From UBA1568 sp964488025 (GTDB lineage: Bacteria > Patescibacteriota > Minisyncoccia > Moranbacterales > UBA1568): a stretch of DNA of 64,000 nt. The position numbers and the translations under genes are program-made. The stretch lies in contig CAZATJ010000004.1 of assembly GCA_964488025.1 (NCBI GenBank), positions 1-64,000 on the forward strand. The letters run 5' to 3'. The notes beneath the pieces were generated by a model that was given only the letters and a program-made list of their open reading frames with translations, did no database searches and was not told the origin of the DNA. Below, piece after piece: positions 33,928 through 41,185 of this stretch (the first letter of the stretch is position 1; every line of letters begins with the position of its first letter).

Positions 33928-34500
33928 ATGGCAAATCGGCATCTTCAAAGATCGGTAGCAATGCAGTCACTCTTCGAGTGGGATTTTTTGGGCAAGCATA
34001 ATGAGCATGCCCGTGAGATTCTGGGTCACAATATCGCCGAATTCGCTCCTGGATTGGAAGATACTATTTTTGCCGAGCATCTGATGGAGGGGACGCTCCG
34101 TGAACGACAGACCATCGATAAGCTCATTGAGAAATGCGCGCCAGAATGGCCGCTTGAACAGGTGACGGTGGTGGATCGCAATGTTTTGCGTCTCGGCATC
34201 TACGAACTCATGTTCGGGAATTACGACGAGGTTCCACCAAAGGTTGCTATTAATGAGGCCATCGAATTGGCCAAAACATTCGGGAGCGACGCCAGTCCGC
34301 GCTTTGTGAATGGCGTACTCGGTACCATCTATCGCGAAATGGGTGAGCCGATGAAAGATGATACTTCTGATAATCACCAGTCACATAAGAAAGATGGGGT
34401 TCCGGGAGAAATTGCTCAAGAGGAGGATGTTTCTGCTCTTGTTGCCGTACCGAAGATGAAAAAGGCTCGCAAGGTGTCCCAGAAGAAAAAAGACAAATGA
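33928..34500 (+). CDS. nusB: Transcription antitermination protein NusB
   Basis: A 190-residue NusB. RHLQRSVAMQSLFEWDF and DRNVLRLGIYELMF, VAINEAIELAKTFGSDASPRFVNGVLG are the family signatures. It binds boxA with S10 in rRNA antitermination. About 45 C-terminal residues after the globular domain are hydrophilic and Lys/Glu-rich (DNHQSHKKDG, then KKARKVSQKKKDK), an extension not usual in NusB. Confidence 0.93.
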   Translation: MANRHLQRSVAMQSLFEWDFLGKHNEHAREILGHNIAEFAPGLEDTIFAEHLMEGTLRERQTIDKLIEKCAPEWPLEQVTVVDRNVLRLGIYELMFGNYDEVPPKVAINEAIELAKTFGSDASPRFVNGVLGTIYREMGEPMKDDTSDNHQSHKKDGVPGEIAQEEDVSALVAVPKMKKARKVSQKKKDK

Positions 34501-34551
34501 AGAAAATGAGCGTCATTTCGGCGCTTTTTTCATCAAATTGATAAGAGTACT

Positions 34552-35250
34552 ATGGGGAAGGGAATCGATATTGAAAAATTGAAGGAACGTCTCGATATCG
34601 AGGTGCGACAGACGGCTCTATTTCAGGCGGCGCTTACCCATCGTTCGTATTTAAACGAACATAAAGGGTATGAGTATTCGCACAATGAACGTTTGGAGTT
34701 TCTCGGGGACGCTGTTTTGGAATTGGTGGTGACGGAAAATCTTTTCCATAACTATGAAAATCCGGAGGGAGAGCTAACCAGTTTTCGGGCGGCGCTGGTC
34801 AATGGTGATATGCTGGCCAAAATCGGGAGCGACCTCGGTGTTCAAGACTTTCTTCTGATGAGCCGCGGAGAAGCCAAAGATACTGGTCGGGCCCGTAGCT
34901 ATCTTGTGGCCAATGCTATGGAGGCAATTATCGGGGCGCTGTACCTCGATCAGGGATACGAAGGAGCCAAGGATTTTATCCTGAAGAATGTCATGAGTCA
35001 TCTGCCAGAAGTTTTCGAACAGGGGCTTCATACCGACGCCAAGAGTCGTTTTCAGGAATTGGCTCAGGAAAAAACTGGAATAACCCCAAGTTATCGTGTG
35101 ATCAAGGAATGGGGGCCGGATCATGATCGTCATTTTATTGCCGGAGTATTTTTAGGGGAAGAAAAGATAGCCGAAGGGGAGGGTGCTTCCAAACAAGAAT
35201 CGCAGCGCGAGGCTGCCAAGCAGGCACTCATCACCAAGGGCTGGGCATAA
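34552..35250 (+). CDS. rnc: Ribonuclease III
   Basis: A 232-residue RNase III. The signature NERLEFLGDAVLEL is at about residue 44, the second acidic site is in NAMEAIIGALYLDQG, and a C-terminal double-stranded RNA binding domain ends with ASKQESQREAAKQALI. It processes rRNA precursors. A good terminator follows. Confidence 0.96.
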   Translation: MGKGIDIEKLKERLDIEVRQTALFQAALTHRSYLNEHKGYEYSHNERLEFLGDAVLELVVTENLFHNYENPEGELTSFRAALVNGDMLAKIGSDLGVQDFLLMSRGEAKDTGRARSYLVANAMEAIIGALYLDQGYEGAKDFILKNVMSHLPEVFEQGLHTDAKSRFQELAQEKTGITPSYRVIKEWGPDHDRHFIAGVFLGEEKIAEGEGASKQESQREAAKQALITKGWA

Positions 35251-35340
35251 CAGCTTCCTGGCTTTTAGCTTCAATAGTTTGTTAGAGAAAAAAAGAAAGG
35301 GGAAGAAAAAAGACAGGATGGAAGGATGAAAGCCTGCTCG

Positions 35341-35363
35341 CCTACCGGTGGGTAGGTTTTTTT
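35341..35363 (+). terminator. rnc terminator
   Basis: CCTACC (35341-35346), loop GGTG, GGTAGG (35351-35356), then seven T residues. Confidence 0.88.
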
Positions 35364-35425
35364 GTTGATAATGACAAGACTCTGTACCGACTCTCGGATC
35401 TTTGATCGGTGCCTTCCGTTGCTAG

Positions 35426-35456
35426 AGCCAGGATACACGATATCCGAGGCTTTTTT
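35426..35456 (+). terminator. Second terminator upstream of smc
   Basis: AGCC-A-GGATA, loop CACGA, TATCC-GA-GGCT, followed by a T-run. The 62 bases between the two terminators could hold a very small RNA, but no promoter for one is clear. Confidence 0.65.
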
Positions 35457-35475
35457 CTTTTGGCTGGAAATGGGA

Positions 35476-35481
35476 TATACT
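35476..35481 (+). promoter_or_regulatory. smc -10 box
   Basis: TATACT followed by GAAA, with no clear -35. The same TATACTGAAA occurs at the pilin promoter and at two minus-strand promoters near 50.2 and 50.6 kb. Confidence 0.5.
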
Positions 35482-35497
35482 GAAACAAAGAGCAATT

Positions 35498-35586
35498 ATC
35501 AGTCAACAAATAACAAAAAGACAGCCGGTCTTGTTTTTTGTGAGTTGCTCGTTGTTATCGGTTGATTGTTATTTACTCGTTGTTGT
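35498..35586. repeat. Family A repeat upstream of smc
   Basis: ATCAGTCAACAAATAACAAA on the plus strand and GTTGATTGTTATTTACTCG near the ATG are low-complexity words of family A in opposite orientation. They would form the smc leader. Confidence 0.5.
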
Positions 35587-37899
35587 ATGTATTTGAAGAG
35601 ACTCGAAATCAGCGGATTCAAGTCGTTTGCCAATAGGACAACTTTGGATTTTCTGCCGGAATGCAATATTGCTGAGGGTGGAAAATGTGGTATTACGGCG
35701 ATTGTGGGACCGAACGGTTCTGGCAAGAGTAACGTGGCTGATGCTATCCGTTTTGCCATTGGAGAACAATCATCGAAGAATTTGCGCGGCAAGAAATCGG
35801 AGGATGTGATCTTCGCTGGTACCGACAAGAAAGGCCGCCTCGGCACGGCTTCTGTGACGCTTTATTTTGACAATTCCGATAAGCGGATTCCTATTGAATT
35901 TGCTGAAGTGTCTATTTCACGGAAAGTGTATCGCAGCGGCGAAAGCGAGTATCTTATCAACGGTTCACGTGTCCGTTTACTCGATATCGTTGACCTTTTG
36001 GCCAAAGCGGGTATTGGTAAAGATAGTTACTGCGTCATCACTCAGGGCATGTCGGATTCGGTACTCAATGCGACTGCCATCGAGCGTCGTGCCATATTCG
36101 AAGATGCCGCCGGCGTAAAGCAATATCAGATCGAGAAGGAACGGGCTTTGCGGAAATTGGAGAGTACTCGGGAGAATCTGGTGCGTGTCGATGCGTTGAC
36201 GGCAGAAATCGAACCTCACTTGAAGAATCTGCGCCGTCAGGCTGAAAAGGCATCACAAGGGAAGGATATCGCGCTGAAGCTTCATGAGAAGCAGTTGTTT
36301 CTCTATAGTTACCTCTGGGATAATTTTCAGGGTGAACGGGGAAAACTTGCTTCCGAGCGCGATGGGCTGCAGCAGCAGATTTTTGATATCGAAGTGGAAA
36401 CGAATACCTTGGCTCGAGAAGTGTCAGAGGCTTCGGCGACGATGGAGGATCAGACCAGAGAAGAGAAAGTCAATGTCGAGCTTGGAAAACTTCGTGAGGA
36501 GGGGAATAAGCTTTTGCGTAATCGGAGTGTCCTTGAGGGAAAAATCGAGATTGAAAAAGAAAAGCAAAAAGTGGAAGAGGTGATTCGGGTGATTCCGGTA
36601 GATTTGAACTACGTTCGACGGGCGCTTGATGAAATCAGGTCTCATCAGGCTGAGTTAATTGAACGTATTCAGAACGTTGAAAAATTGGAGGATTTGCAGG
36701 ACATACGGGAATTTGCCCAAGTCATCAAGCAGAAACTGTTTGAGCTTGATGAAAAGGCAGGACAGGGGAGTGTTAAAGAAAAGAAGGTTATTGCCCTGCC
36801 GGATGACGAGAAGAAGGCGAGTGATGAGCGTTTGGCGCGGTACGGAAAAGAAAAGGAGGAGCTGAACGCGGACCTTGAAAAATTGCAGAAGCTGCTGGGA
36901 GAAAAAGAAGCGGAACTGCAGTCGATTCGCGAAGCTGGCCGCACCAGTCGGGAAACATTTTTCGTCAAAGAAAGATTATGGCGCGAAAAGGAACGGAAGC
37001 TCATGGAACTCAAGGACAGTTTGAATGAGGTGAAGGTACGCCTGGCTCGCGTCGAAGTGCGCGAGGAGGATTTGGTTCATCTGGTGCGCGAGGAGCTGGC
37101 GATGAAGGTGGATGATCTGAAATACGATGCTCCGGCCGGAATGATGGTGGATCGTGAAAAATTGGAGCGTGAAATTTCTCGGCTGAAGGTTGAAGTGGAA
37201 CATATCGGCACTATTGACCCTCTGGTGGTAGAGGAATATCGCGAAACAGAGGAGCGTTTCCAATTTTTGACTCGCGAGTCGGCTGATTTGAAACAGGCCA
37301 CCGAATCGTTGCGTATTGTTGTGAAAGAGATGGATCAGAAAATTGACGGTATGTTTCAAGAGGCTTTCAAGGAAATTCGCAAGAAGTTCGAGGCCTATTT
37401 CAAGATTATTTTCGGCGGCGGAAAGGCCGAGCTCAGTATGGTGAAAATAAATCGTCGTGTCCGTCAGTTGGCAGAGAGTGGAGAAATTGATCAGGCGGAA
37501 GATGAAGGAAATACTGAAGAAGAGGCGGATGAATTCGGTATCGATATTTCAGCTTGTCCTCCGGGGAAGAAAATTTCCAATCTGGCGATGCTCTCGGGCG
37601 GGGAACGCTCGCTGACGTCGCTCGCGCTCCTTTTCGCTATTATTTCTCATAATCCGCCTCCGTTTGCGGTACTCGATGAAGTGGAGGCGGCCCTCGATGA
37701 GGCTAATTCACGTCGTTTCTCCAAGATGCTCCAGGAACTGTCTGATCATACCCAGTTCATCGCTATTACCCATAACCGAGAGACTATGGCTCAGGCCTCA
37801 CTTCTGTATGGAGTGACTATGGGTGCTGATGGCGTTTCGCAGCTTCTCTCTATCCGTCTCGATCAAATCGGAGAAGGCGGGAAGTTGGTAGTGAAATGA
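35587..37899 (+). CDS. smc: Short SMC-like chromosome condensation ATPase
   Basis: A 770-residue SMC-family protein from the ATG giving MYLKRLEISGFKSFA. Walker A GPNGSGKSNV is at residues 41-50. The C-terminal head has the signature MLSGGERSLTSLALLFAI and Walker B FAVLDEVEAALDEAN. Between the heads there is only about 480 residues of charged coiled coil, with no segment resembling the glycine-rich hinge. Normal SMC proteins are about 1150-1200 residues with a hinge. The heads look fully functional, so this is probably a compact SMC rather than a broken gene. Confidence 0.88.
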   Translation: MYLKRLEISGFKSFANRTTLDFLPECNIAEGGKCGITAIVGPNGSGKSNVADAIRFAIGEQSSKNLRGKKSEDVIFAGTDKKGRLGTASVTLYFDNSDKRIPIEFAEVSISRKVYRSGESEYLINGSRVRLLDIVDLLAKAGIGKDSYCVITQGMSDSVLNATAIERRAIFEDAAGVKQYQIEKERALRKLESTRENLVRVDALTAEIEPHLKNLRRQAEKASQGKDIALKLHEKQLFLYSYLWDNFQGERGKLASERDGLQQQIFDIEVETNTLAREVSEASATMEDQTREEKVNVELGKLREEGNKLLRNRSVLEGKIEIEKEKQKVEEVIRVIPVDLNYVRRALDEIRSHQAELIERIQNVEKLEDLQDIREFAQVIKQKLFELDEKAGQGSVKEKKVIALPDDEKKASDERLARYGKEKEELNADLEKLQKLLGEKEAELQSIREAGRTSRETFFVKERLWREKERKLMELKDSLNEVKVRLARVEVREEDLVHLVREELAMKVDDLKYDAPAGMMVDREKLEREISRLKVEVEHIGTIDPLVVEEYRETEERFQFLTRESADLKQATESLRIVVKEMDQKIDGMFQEAFKEIRKKFEAYFKIIFGGGKAELSMVKINRRVRQLAESGEIDQAEDEGNTEEEADEFGIDISACPPGKKISNLAMLSGGERSLTSLALLFAIISHNPPPFAVLDEVEAALDEANSRRFSKMLQELSDHTQFIAITHNRETMAQASLLYGVTMGADGVSQLLSIRLDQIGEGGKLVVK

Positions 37900-37916
37900 A
37901 ATGTCCAATGGATAGA

Positions 37917-37945
37917 TTGACAGAGTTTCATAAATGGGATAAAAT
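37917..37945 (+). promoter_or_regulatory. rpsP promoter
   Basis: Perfect TTGACA (37917-37922), 17-base spacer, TAAAAT (37940-37945), 34 bases before the ATG. Confidence 0.8.
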
Positions 37946-37979
37946 GGGTTTTGTATTCGTCTAATGTTGTTTATCTGCT

Positions 37980-38435
37980 ATGTTGGCTATTCGTCTCAAC
38001 CGCACAGGAAAAAGAAACCGCGCTCATTTCCGCGTGGTGGTACAGGAACATACCAAAGCTCCCGGCAAGCGCCATGTGGAGATTGTGGGAAGCTATGATC
38101 CGCACAAGAAAACAACGATTTTGAAAAAGGATCGTATTTTGTATTGGATCAGTCAGGGCGCCCAAGTATCGGATGCCGTACACAATATGCTGGTACGTGA
38201 GGGCGTTATTGAAGCTAAGAAAATCGCCAAAAAGATGCCCCGCCCAGCAGTGAAAGAGGTCCCTGCTCCAGAAGCGGTAGTGGAAGCAGCTCCGGTAGCT
38301 GAAGTTGCACCGGTAGAGGCGGCTCCTATCGCCCCTGAGGTTGTTTCCGAAGCAGAACCGGCTGCAGCTCCGGTGACACCGGTAGTCGAAGCCCCGGCAG
38401 TGGAAACATCGGTTGAAGAGACTCAAAAGGCTTGA
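37980..38435 (+). CDS. rpsP: Ribosomal protein bS16 with Ala/Pro/Glu-rich tail
   Basis: A 151-residue protein. Residues 1-85 are a normal S16 (MLAIRLNRTGKRNRAHFRVV, then GSYDPHKKTT and VHNMLVREGVI). About 65 further residues are built almost only of Ala, Pro, Val and Glu (such as EAVVEAAPVAEVAPVEAAP) and would be disordered and acidic. Similar tails are seen on some S16 proteins, but not on the classical one. The stop codon overlaps a GACCCCGCACC word shared with the element at 60.6 kb. Confidence 0.93.
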   Translation: MLAIRLNRTGKRNRAHFRVVVQEHTKAPGKRHVEIVGSYDPHKKTTILKKDRILYWISQGAQVSDAVHNMLVREGVIEAKKIAKKMPRPAVKEVPAPEAVVEAAPVAEVAPVEAAPIAPEVVSEAEPAAAPVTPVVEAPAVETSVEETQKA

Positions 38436-38774
38436 CCCCGCACCATTTCTGAGAAGAGCTTGAGTTAAAGATAAAACCGGAAGGCGTAGCCGCCTATCGG
38501 CTCGTACGGGCAATATCAGGTATTATTGTGTAGAAATAGTGCTGGGGTTGACGGATGGAAGAGAAAGGAGTAGTCTCCCTATACAACTGAATATTCCGTA
38601 GACATGAGGCATCCCTTATTCCATCACTAATACAGTGACGGTGGTAGGGGGGTAAGCTCCTCACGAGGACACATTCCCGATGACATTTGAAAAGATAGCA
38701 TCAGGAGTCTGTTTGTAAGAATTCTCAAGTCTGCGGTTATGCCGCAGATTTTGTTTCATTAAAGGGTTAAAAGT
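38436..38774 (+). promoter_or_regulatory. rplJ leader region
   Basis: A 339-base spacer without a gene. It has a hairpin AGGCG/CGCCT enclosed by CCG/CGG (38477-38500), a candidate promoter TTGACG-17-TAGTCT (38548-38576), then about 150 bases of transcribed leader ending in an attenuator-like terminator. The position and layout match the L10 leader, which L10-L12 binds to control rplJL, but I could not confirm the consensus L10 site. Confidence 0.55.
38730..38757 (+). terminator. Attenuator-like terminator before rplJ
   Basis: TCTGCGG (38730-38736), loop TTATG, CCGCAGA (38742-38748), then TTTTGTTTC, 18 bases before the rplJ ATG. Readthrough is required for rplJL expression. Confidence 0.75.
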
Positions 38775-39299
38775 ATGCAACATACCAAACAGCAGAAGGA
38801 AGCTGTCGTGGCCGAAGTAACACGGAAAATCAAGGATTCTAAGGCACTCGTTTTTGCCAACTATAAGGGTGTGACCGTGAAGGATATTACCACTATCCGT
38901 AAAGAGTTGAGGAAGAGCGGATCAAGCTGGCAGGTGTTAAAGAAAACCCTTCTTAATATCGCTCTTAAGAACGCCGGGGTCGTCGTAGATGCGCGAGCTT
39001 TGGATGGTCAGGTCGGTGTCGCATTTTCTCATGACGAAGTCGCTGCCGCCAAGGTCATTGCTGATTTTCAGAAAGCGAACAAGGAAGTGACGATTACGAT
39101 AGAGGGAGGGGCTCTTGGGAGCAAAGCTCTTTCGGCTGATGAGGTGAAGGCACTTTCCAAACTTCCGAGCCAGGACGAGCTTCGTGCCAGACTGGTGGGA
39201 ACGCTCCAGGCTCCAATTTCCAGTTTTGTTCGAGTATTGGGTGGCAATCTCCGAGGCTTGGTACAGGTGTTGAAGGCGATAGAAGAAAAGAAGGTTTAA
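38775..39299 (+). CDS. rplJ: Ribosomal protein uL10
   Basis: A 174-residue L10: MQHTKQQKEAVVAEVTRKIK, then ALVFANYKGVTVKDITTIRK and a C-terminal helix that binds L7/L12 dimers. It anchors the ribosomal stalk. rplL follows after 89 bases. Confidence 0.95.
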   Translation: MQHTKQQKEAVVAEVTRKIKDSKALVFANYKGVTVKDITTIRKELRKSGSSWQVLKKTLLNIALKNAGVVVDARALDGQVGVAFSHDEVAAAKVIADFQKANKEVTITIEGGALGSKALSADEVKALSKLPSQDELRARLVGTLQAPISSFVRVLGGNLRGLVQVLKAIEEKKV

Positions 39300-39388
39300 G
39301 GAGCAGAGGTAAATGATGCGGGATCAGTGATAAGAGAAGCAATCCAAGAGTTATTTATTTAAAGTAATTAATAGTAAGTAATAATCCT

Positions 39389-39793
39389 ATGTCAGAAGAA
39401 AAGAAGGAAGCCGTGGTAGTGCCGGAGAAGTTTGCCAAGCTCGTGACCGAGATTGAGAAGATGAGCGTGCTCGATCTTTCCGAACTCGTGAAGGTGCTCG
39501 AAGACAAGTTTGGTGTGTCAGCTGCCGCCCCGATGATGATGGGTGCCGCCCCAGCTGCTGCTGCCGAAGCTGCCGAAGAAAAGACTGAGTTCGATGTCGA
39601 ACTGACTGCTGCCGGTGCTCAGAAGATCAACGTCATCAAGGTCGTTCGCGAAGTGACGGGTCTTGGTTTGAAGGAAGCTAAGGATATGGTAGATGCCGCT
39701 CCAAAAGTTATCAAGGAGAAGATTGCCAAGACTGATGCCGACGCTATCCTCAAGAAATTGACCGAAGCCGGTGCGACTGCCGTTCTGAAATAA
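39389..39793 (+). CDS. rplL: Ribosomal protein bL12 (L7/L12)
   Basis: A 134-residue L7/L12 with the N-terminal dimerisation helices (LVTEIEKMSVLDLSELVKVL), an Ala-rich hinge and the C-terminal domain KTEFDVELTAAGAQKINVIK with VREVTGLGLKEAKDMV. It is complete and normal in length. Confidence 0.97.
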   Translation: MSEEKKEAVVVPEKFAKLVTEIEKMSVLDLSELVKVLEDKFGVSAAAPMMMGAAPAAAAEAAEEKTEFDVELTAAGAQKINVIKVVREVTGLGLKEAKDMVDAAPKVIKEKIAKTDADAILKKLTEAGATAVLK

Positions 39794-39820
39794 TTCGAAC
39801 GTGTCTCTTTCGAAGGAGAG

Positions 39821-39854
39821 TCCCTGTCCGTAAGGGCAGGGATTTCTGTTTTTT
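39821..39854 (+). terminator. rplJL terminator
   Basis: TCCCTGTCC (39821-39829), loop GTAA, GGGCAGGGA (39834-39842), then TTTCTGTTTTTT. Confidence 0.9.
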
Positions 39855-39865
39855 GTGAAGTGTCG

Positions 39866-39871
39866 TATAAT
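39866..39871 (+). promoter_or_regulatory. dedA -10 box
   Basis: Perfect TATAAT about 34 bases before the dedA ATG, directly after the rplJL terminator; AAGGAG lies between. The -35 is weak. Confidence 0.55.
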
Positions 39872-39904
39872 GCGTGAAGGAGTAAATATTTTGAATGAAT
39901 TCGT

Positions 39905-40543
39905 ATGGAATTTTTTGGCATTGATATGGTGGAGGCGATAAAAACCATCGGATATATAGGTCTTTTTTTTATTGTTTTTGCAGAGACAGGACTGTTTCTC
40001 GGATTTTTTTTCCCCGGAGACAGTCTGCTTTTTGTGGCGGGAGTGTTGGCGGCACAGGGATTTTTCTCCCTTCCCTTACTCCTCATCATCCTTTTTGTCG
40101 CCGCTTTCACCGGAAATATGGTGGGATATTGGTTTGGGGCTTATGTCGGACCGAAGATATTTTCACGTGAAGACTCCTTTCTTTTTCGCAAATCCCACAT
40201 TCTGAAAGCTCAGGCGTTTTATGAGCGTTATGGCGGGAAAACTATCGTTATTGCCAGATTTATCCCCATTGTTCGAACTTTTGCTCCCATTGTTGCCGGT
40301 GTGGCGCGGATGCACTACGGAACCTTTGCCTTTTTCAATTTTATTGGAGCCCTTTTGTGGTCAACGGGACTGACGGTAGCCGCGTACTATTTGGGGAGCC
40401 TCATCGAAAATATCGATCGCTACTTACTTCCTATAATTGTCTTTATTATCATCCTTTCTCTTTTGCCGGGAGTATTCGAATATTGGCGGGGTCGGAAAAG
40501 TAACCGGAGAATGGGGAGGGAAAATTCTCTGGACAAAGTGTAG
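39905..40543 (+). CDS. DedA/SNARE-associated family membrane protein
   Basis: A 212-residue DedA-family protein. FAETGLFLGFFFPGDSLLFVAG, NMVGYWFGAYVG, and the signature FYERYGGKTIVIARFIPIVRTFAPIVAGVARM are diagnostic. It has about five hydrophobic segments. Members move polyprenyl phosphates or phospholipids across the membrane and often depend on the proton gradient. It lies just upstream of the Hyf-like operon, with a repeat-like spacer between. Confidence 0.9.
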   Translation: MEFFGIDMVEAIKTIGYIGLFFIVFAETGLFLGFFFPGDSLLFVAGVLAAQGFFSLPLLLIILFVAAFTGNMVGYWFGAYVGPKIFSREDSFLFRKSHILKAQAFYERYGGKTIVIARFIPIVRTFAPIVAGVARMHYGTFAFFNFIGALLWSTGLTVAAYYLGSLIENIDRYLLPIIVFIIILSLLPGVFEYWRGRKSNRRMGRENSLDKV

Positions 40544-40645
40544 GGAAAGGAGTACTGTAGTATGGTAAAAATGACAAGGGTTTCTTTTTGGTTTTGTATT
40601 CTGACCGTGTGAAATTTCAAAAATTGGTGATTTTGATGATTTTGT

Positions 40646-41182
40646 ATGTATCGACTGCTTCGAAAAATTATTACTACTCCGCAACTGGTCATTCTGGAAG
40701 AGGAGTTGCTCAATCTTGATTCTGTGGCGTTGGGAAAAAAGCTTGATGCCGCCGTAAAGCGGGTTTTTTCCGGTTCCCTTGCTATTCGTGAAGTGGCAGC
40801 TGGATCAAGTAATGCCGAAGAGCAGGAGCTGACAGCGCTTGGCAATGTTTATTATGATATTGAACGTTTTGGTATCCATTTTGTGGCATCGCCACGCCAT
40901 GCGGATATACTTTTGGTGACTGGTCCGGTATCGCGTAATATGGCCGAGGGTTTGCGCCGTACTTATGAGGCAATGCCGACGCCGAAGTGGGTAGTCGCCG
41001 TCGGAGACGGAGCTATCGATGGTGGTATCTATCGTGATTCTTACGCCATACACAATAGCGTTGAGGAAATCATTCCGGTTGATTGGAAGATTCCCGGAGA
41101 TCCGCCATCGCCAAAAGTTGTGCTGGCCTCCCTTCTTCGCATTTTTCAAGATATGGAGTCAGGAAATTTTATGAATCGATAG
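40646..41182 (+). CDS. HyfI/NuoB-like small subunit lacking all cysteines
   Basis: A 178-residue homologue of the [4Fe-4S] small subunit of group 4 hydrogenases and complex I. Diagnostic stretches are YYDIERFGIHFVASPRHADI, LLVTGPVSRNMAEGLRRTYE and MPTPKWVVAVGDGAIDGG. The four cluster-binding cysteines expected in SCNGC, VGDCA and PGCPP are replaced: Ser55 and Glu58 (GSSNAEEQE), Gly122 (VGDGA) and Asp152 (PGDPP). The protein has no cysteine at all. The fold seems intact, so it may be a structural connector between large subunit and membrane arm. It is the first gene of the operon. Confidence 0.88.
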   Translation: MYRLLRKIITTPQLVILEEELLNLDSVALGKKLDAAVKRVFSGSLAIREVAAGSSNAEEQELTALGNVYYDIERFGIHFVASPRHADILLVTGPVSRNMAEGLRRTYEAMPTPKWVVAVGDGAIDGGIYRDSYAIHNSVEEIIPVDWKIPGDPPSPKVVLASLLRIFQDMESGNFMNR

Positions 41183-41185
41183 TCT

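Larger units (their letters stand above)
35251..35586. other. Spacer between rnc and smc
   Basis: This 336-base stretch holds no convincing gene. It contains a family B word (TTTTAGCTTCAATAG, 35261-35277), two terminators (35341-35363, 35426-35456), a -10 box at 35476-35481 and a family A repeat running up to the smc start (35498-35586). Confidence 0.75.

Noticed and set aside
35364..35425. Small RNA gene between two terminators
   Set aside because: No convincing promoter and no recognised RNA family; kept only as a remark.
35362..35565. A 67-codon open frame between rnc and smc
   Set aside because: It runs through a terminator, a promoter and a repeat, and has no recognisable protein features.
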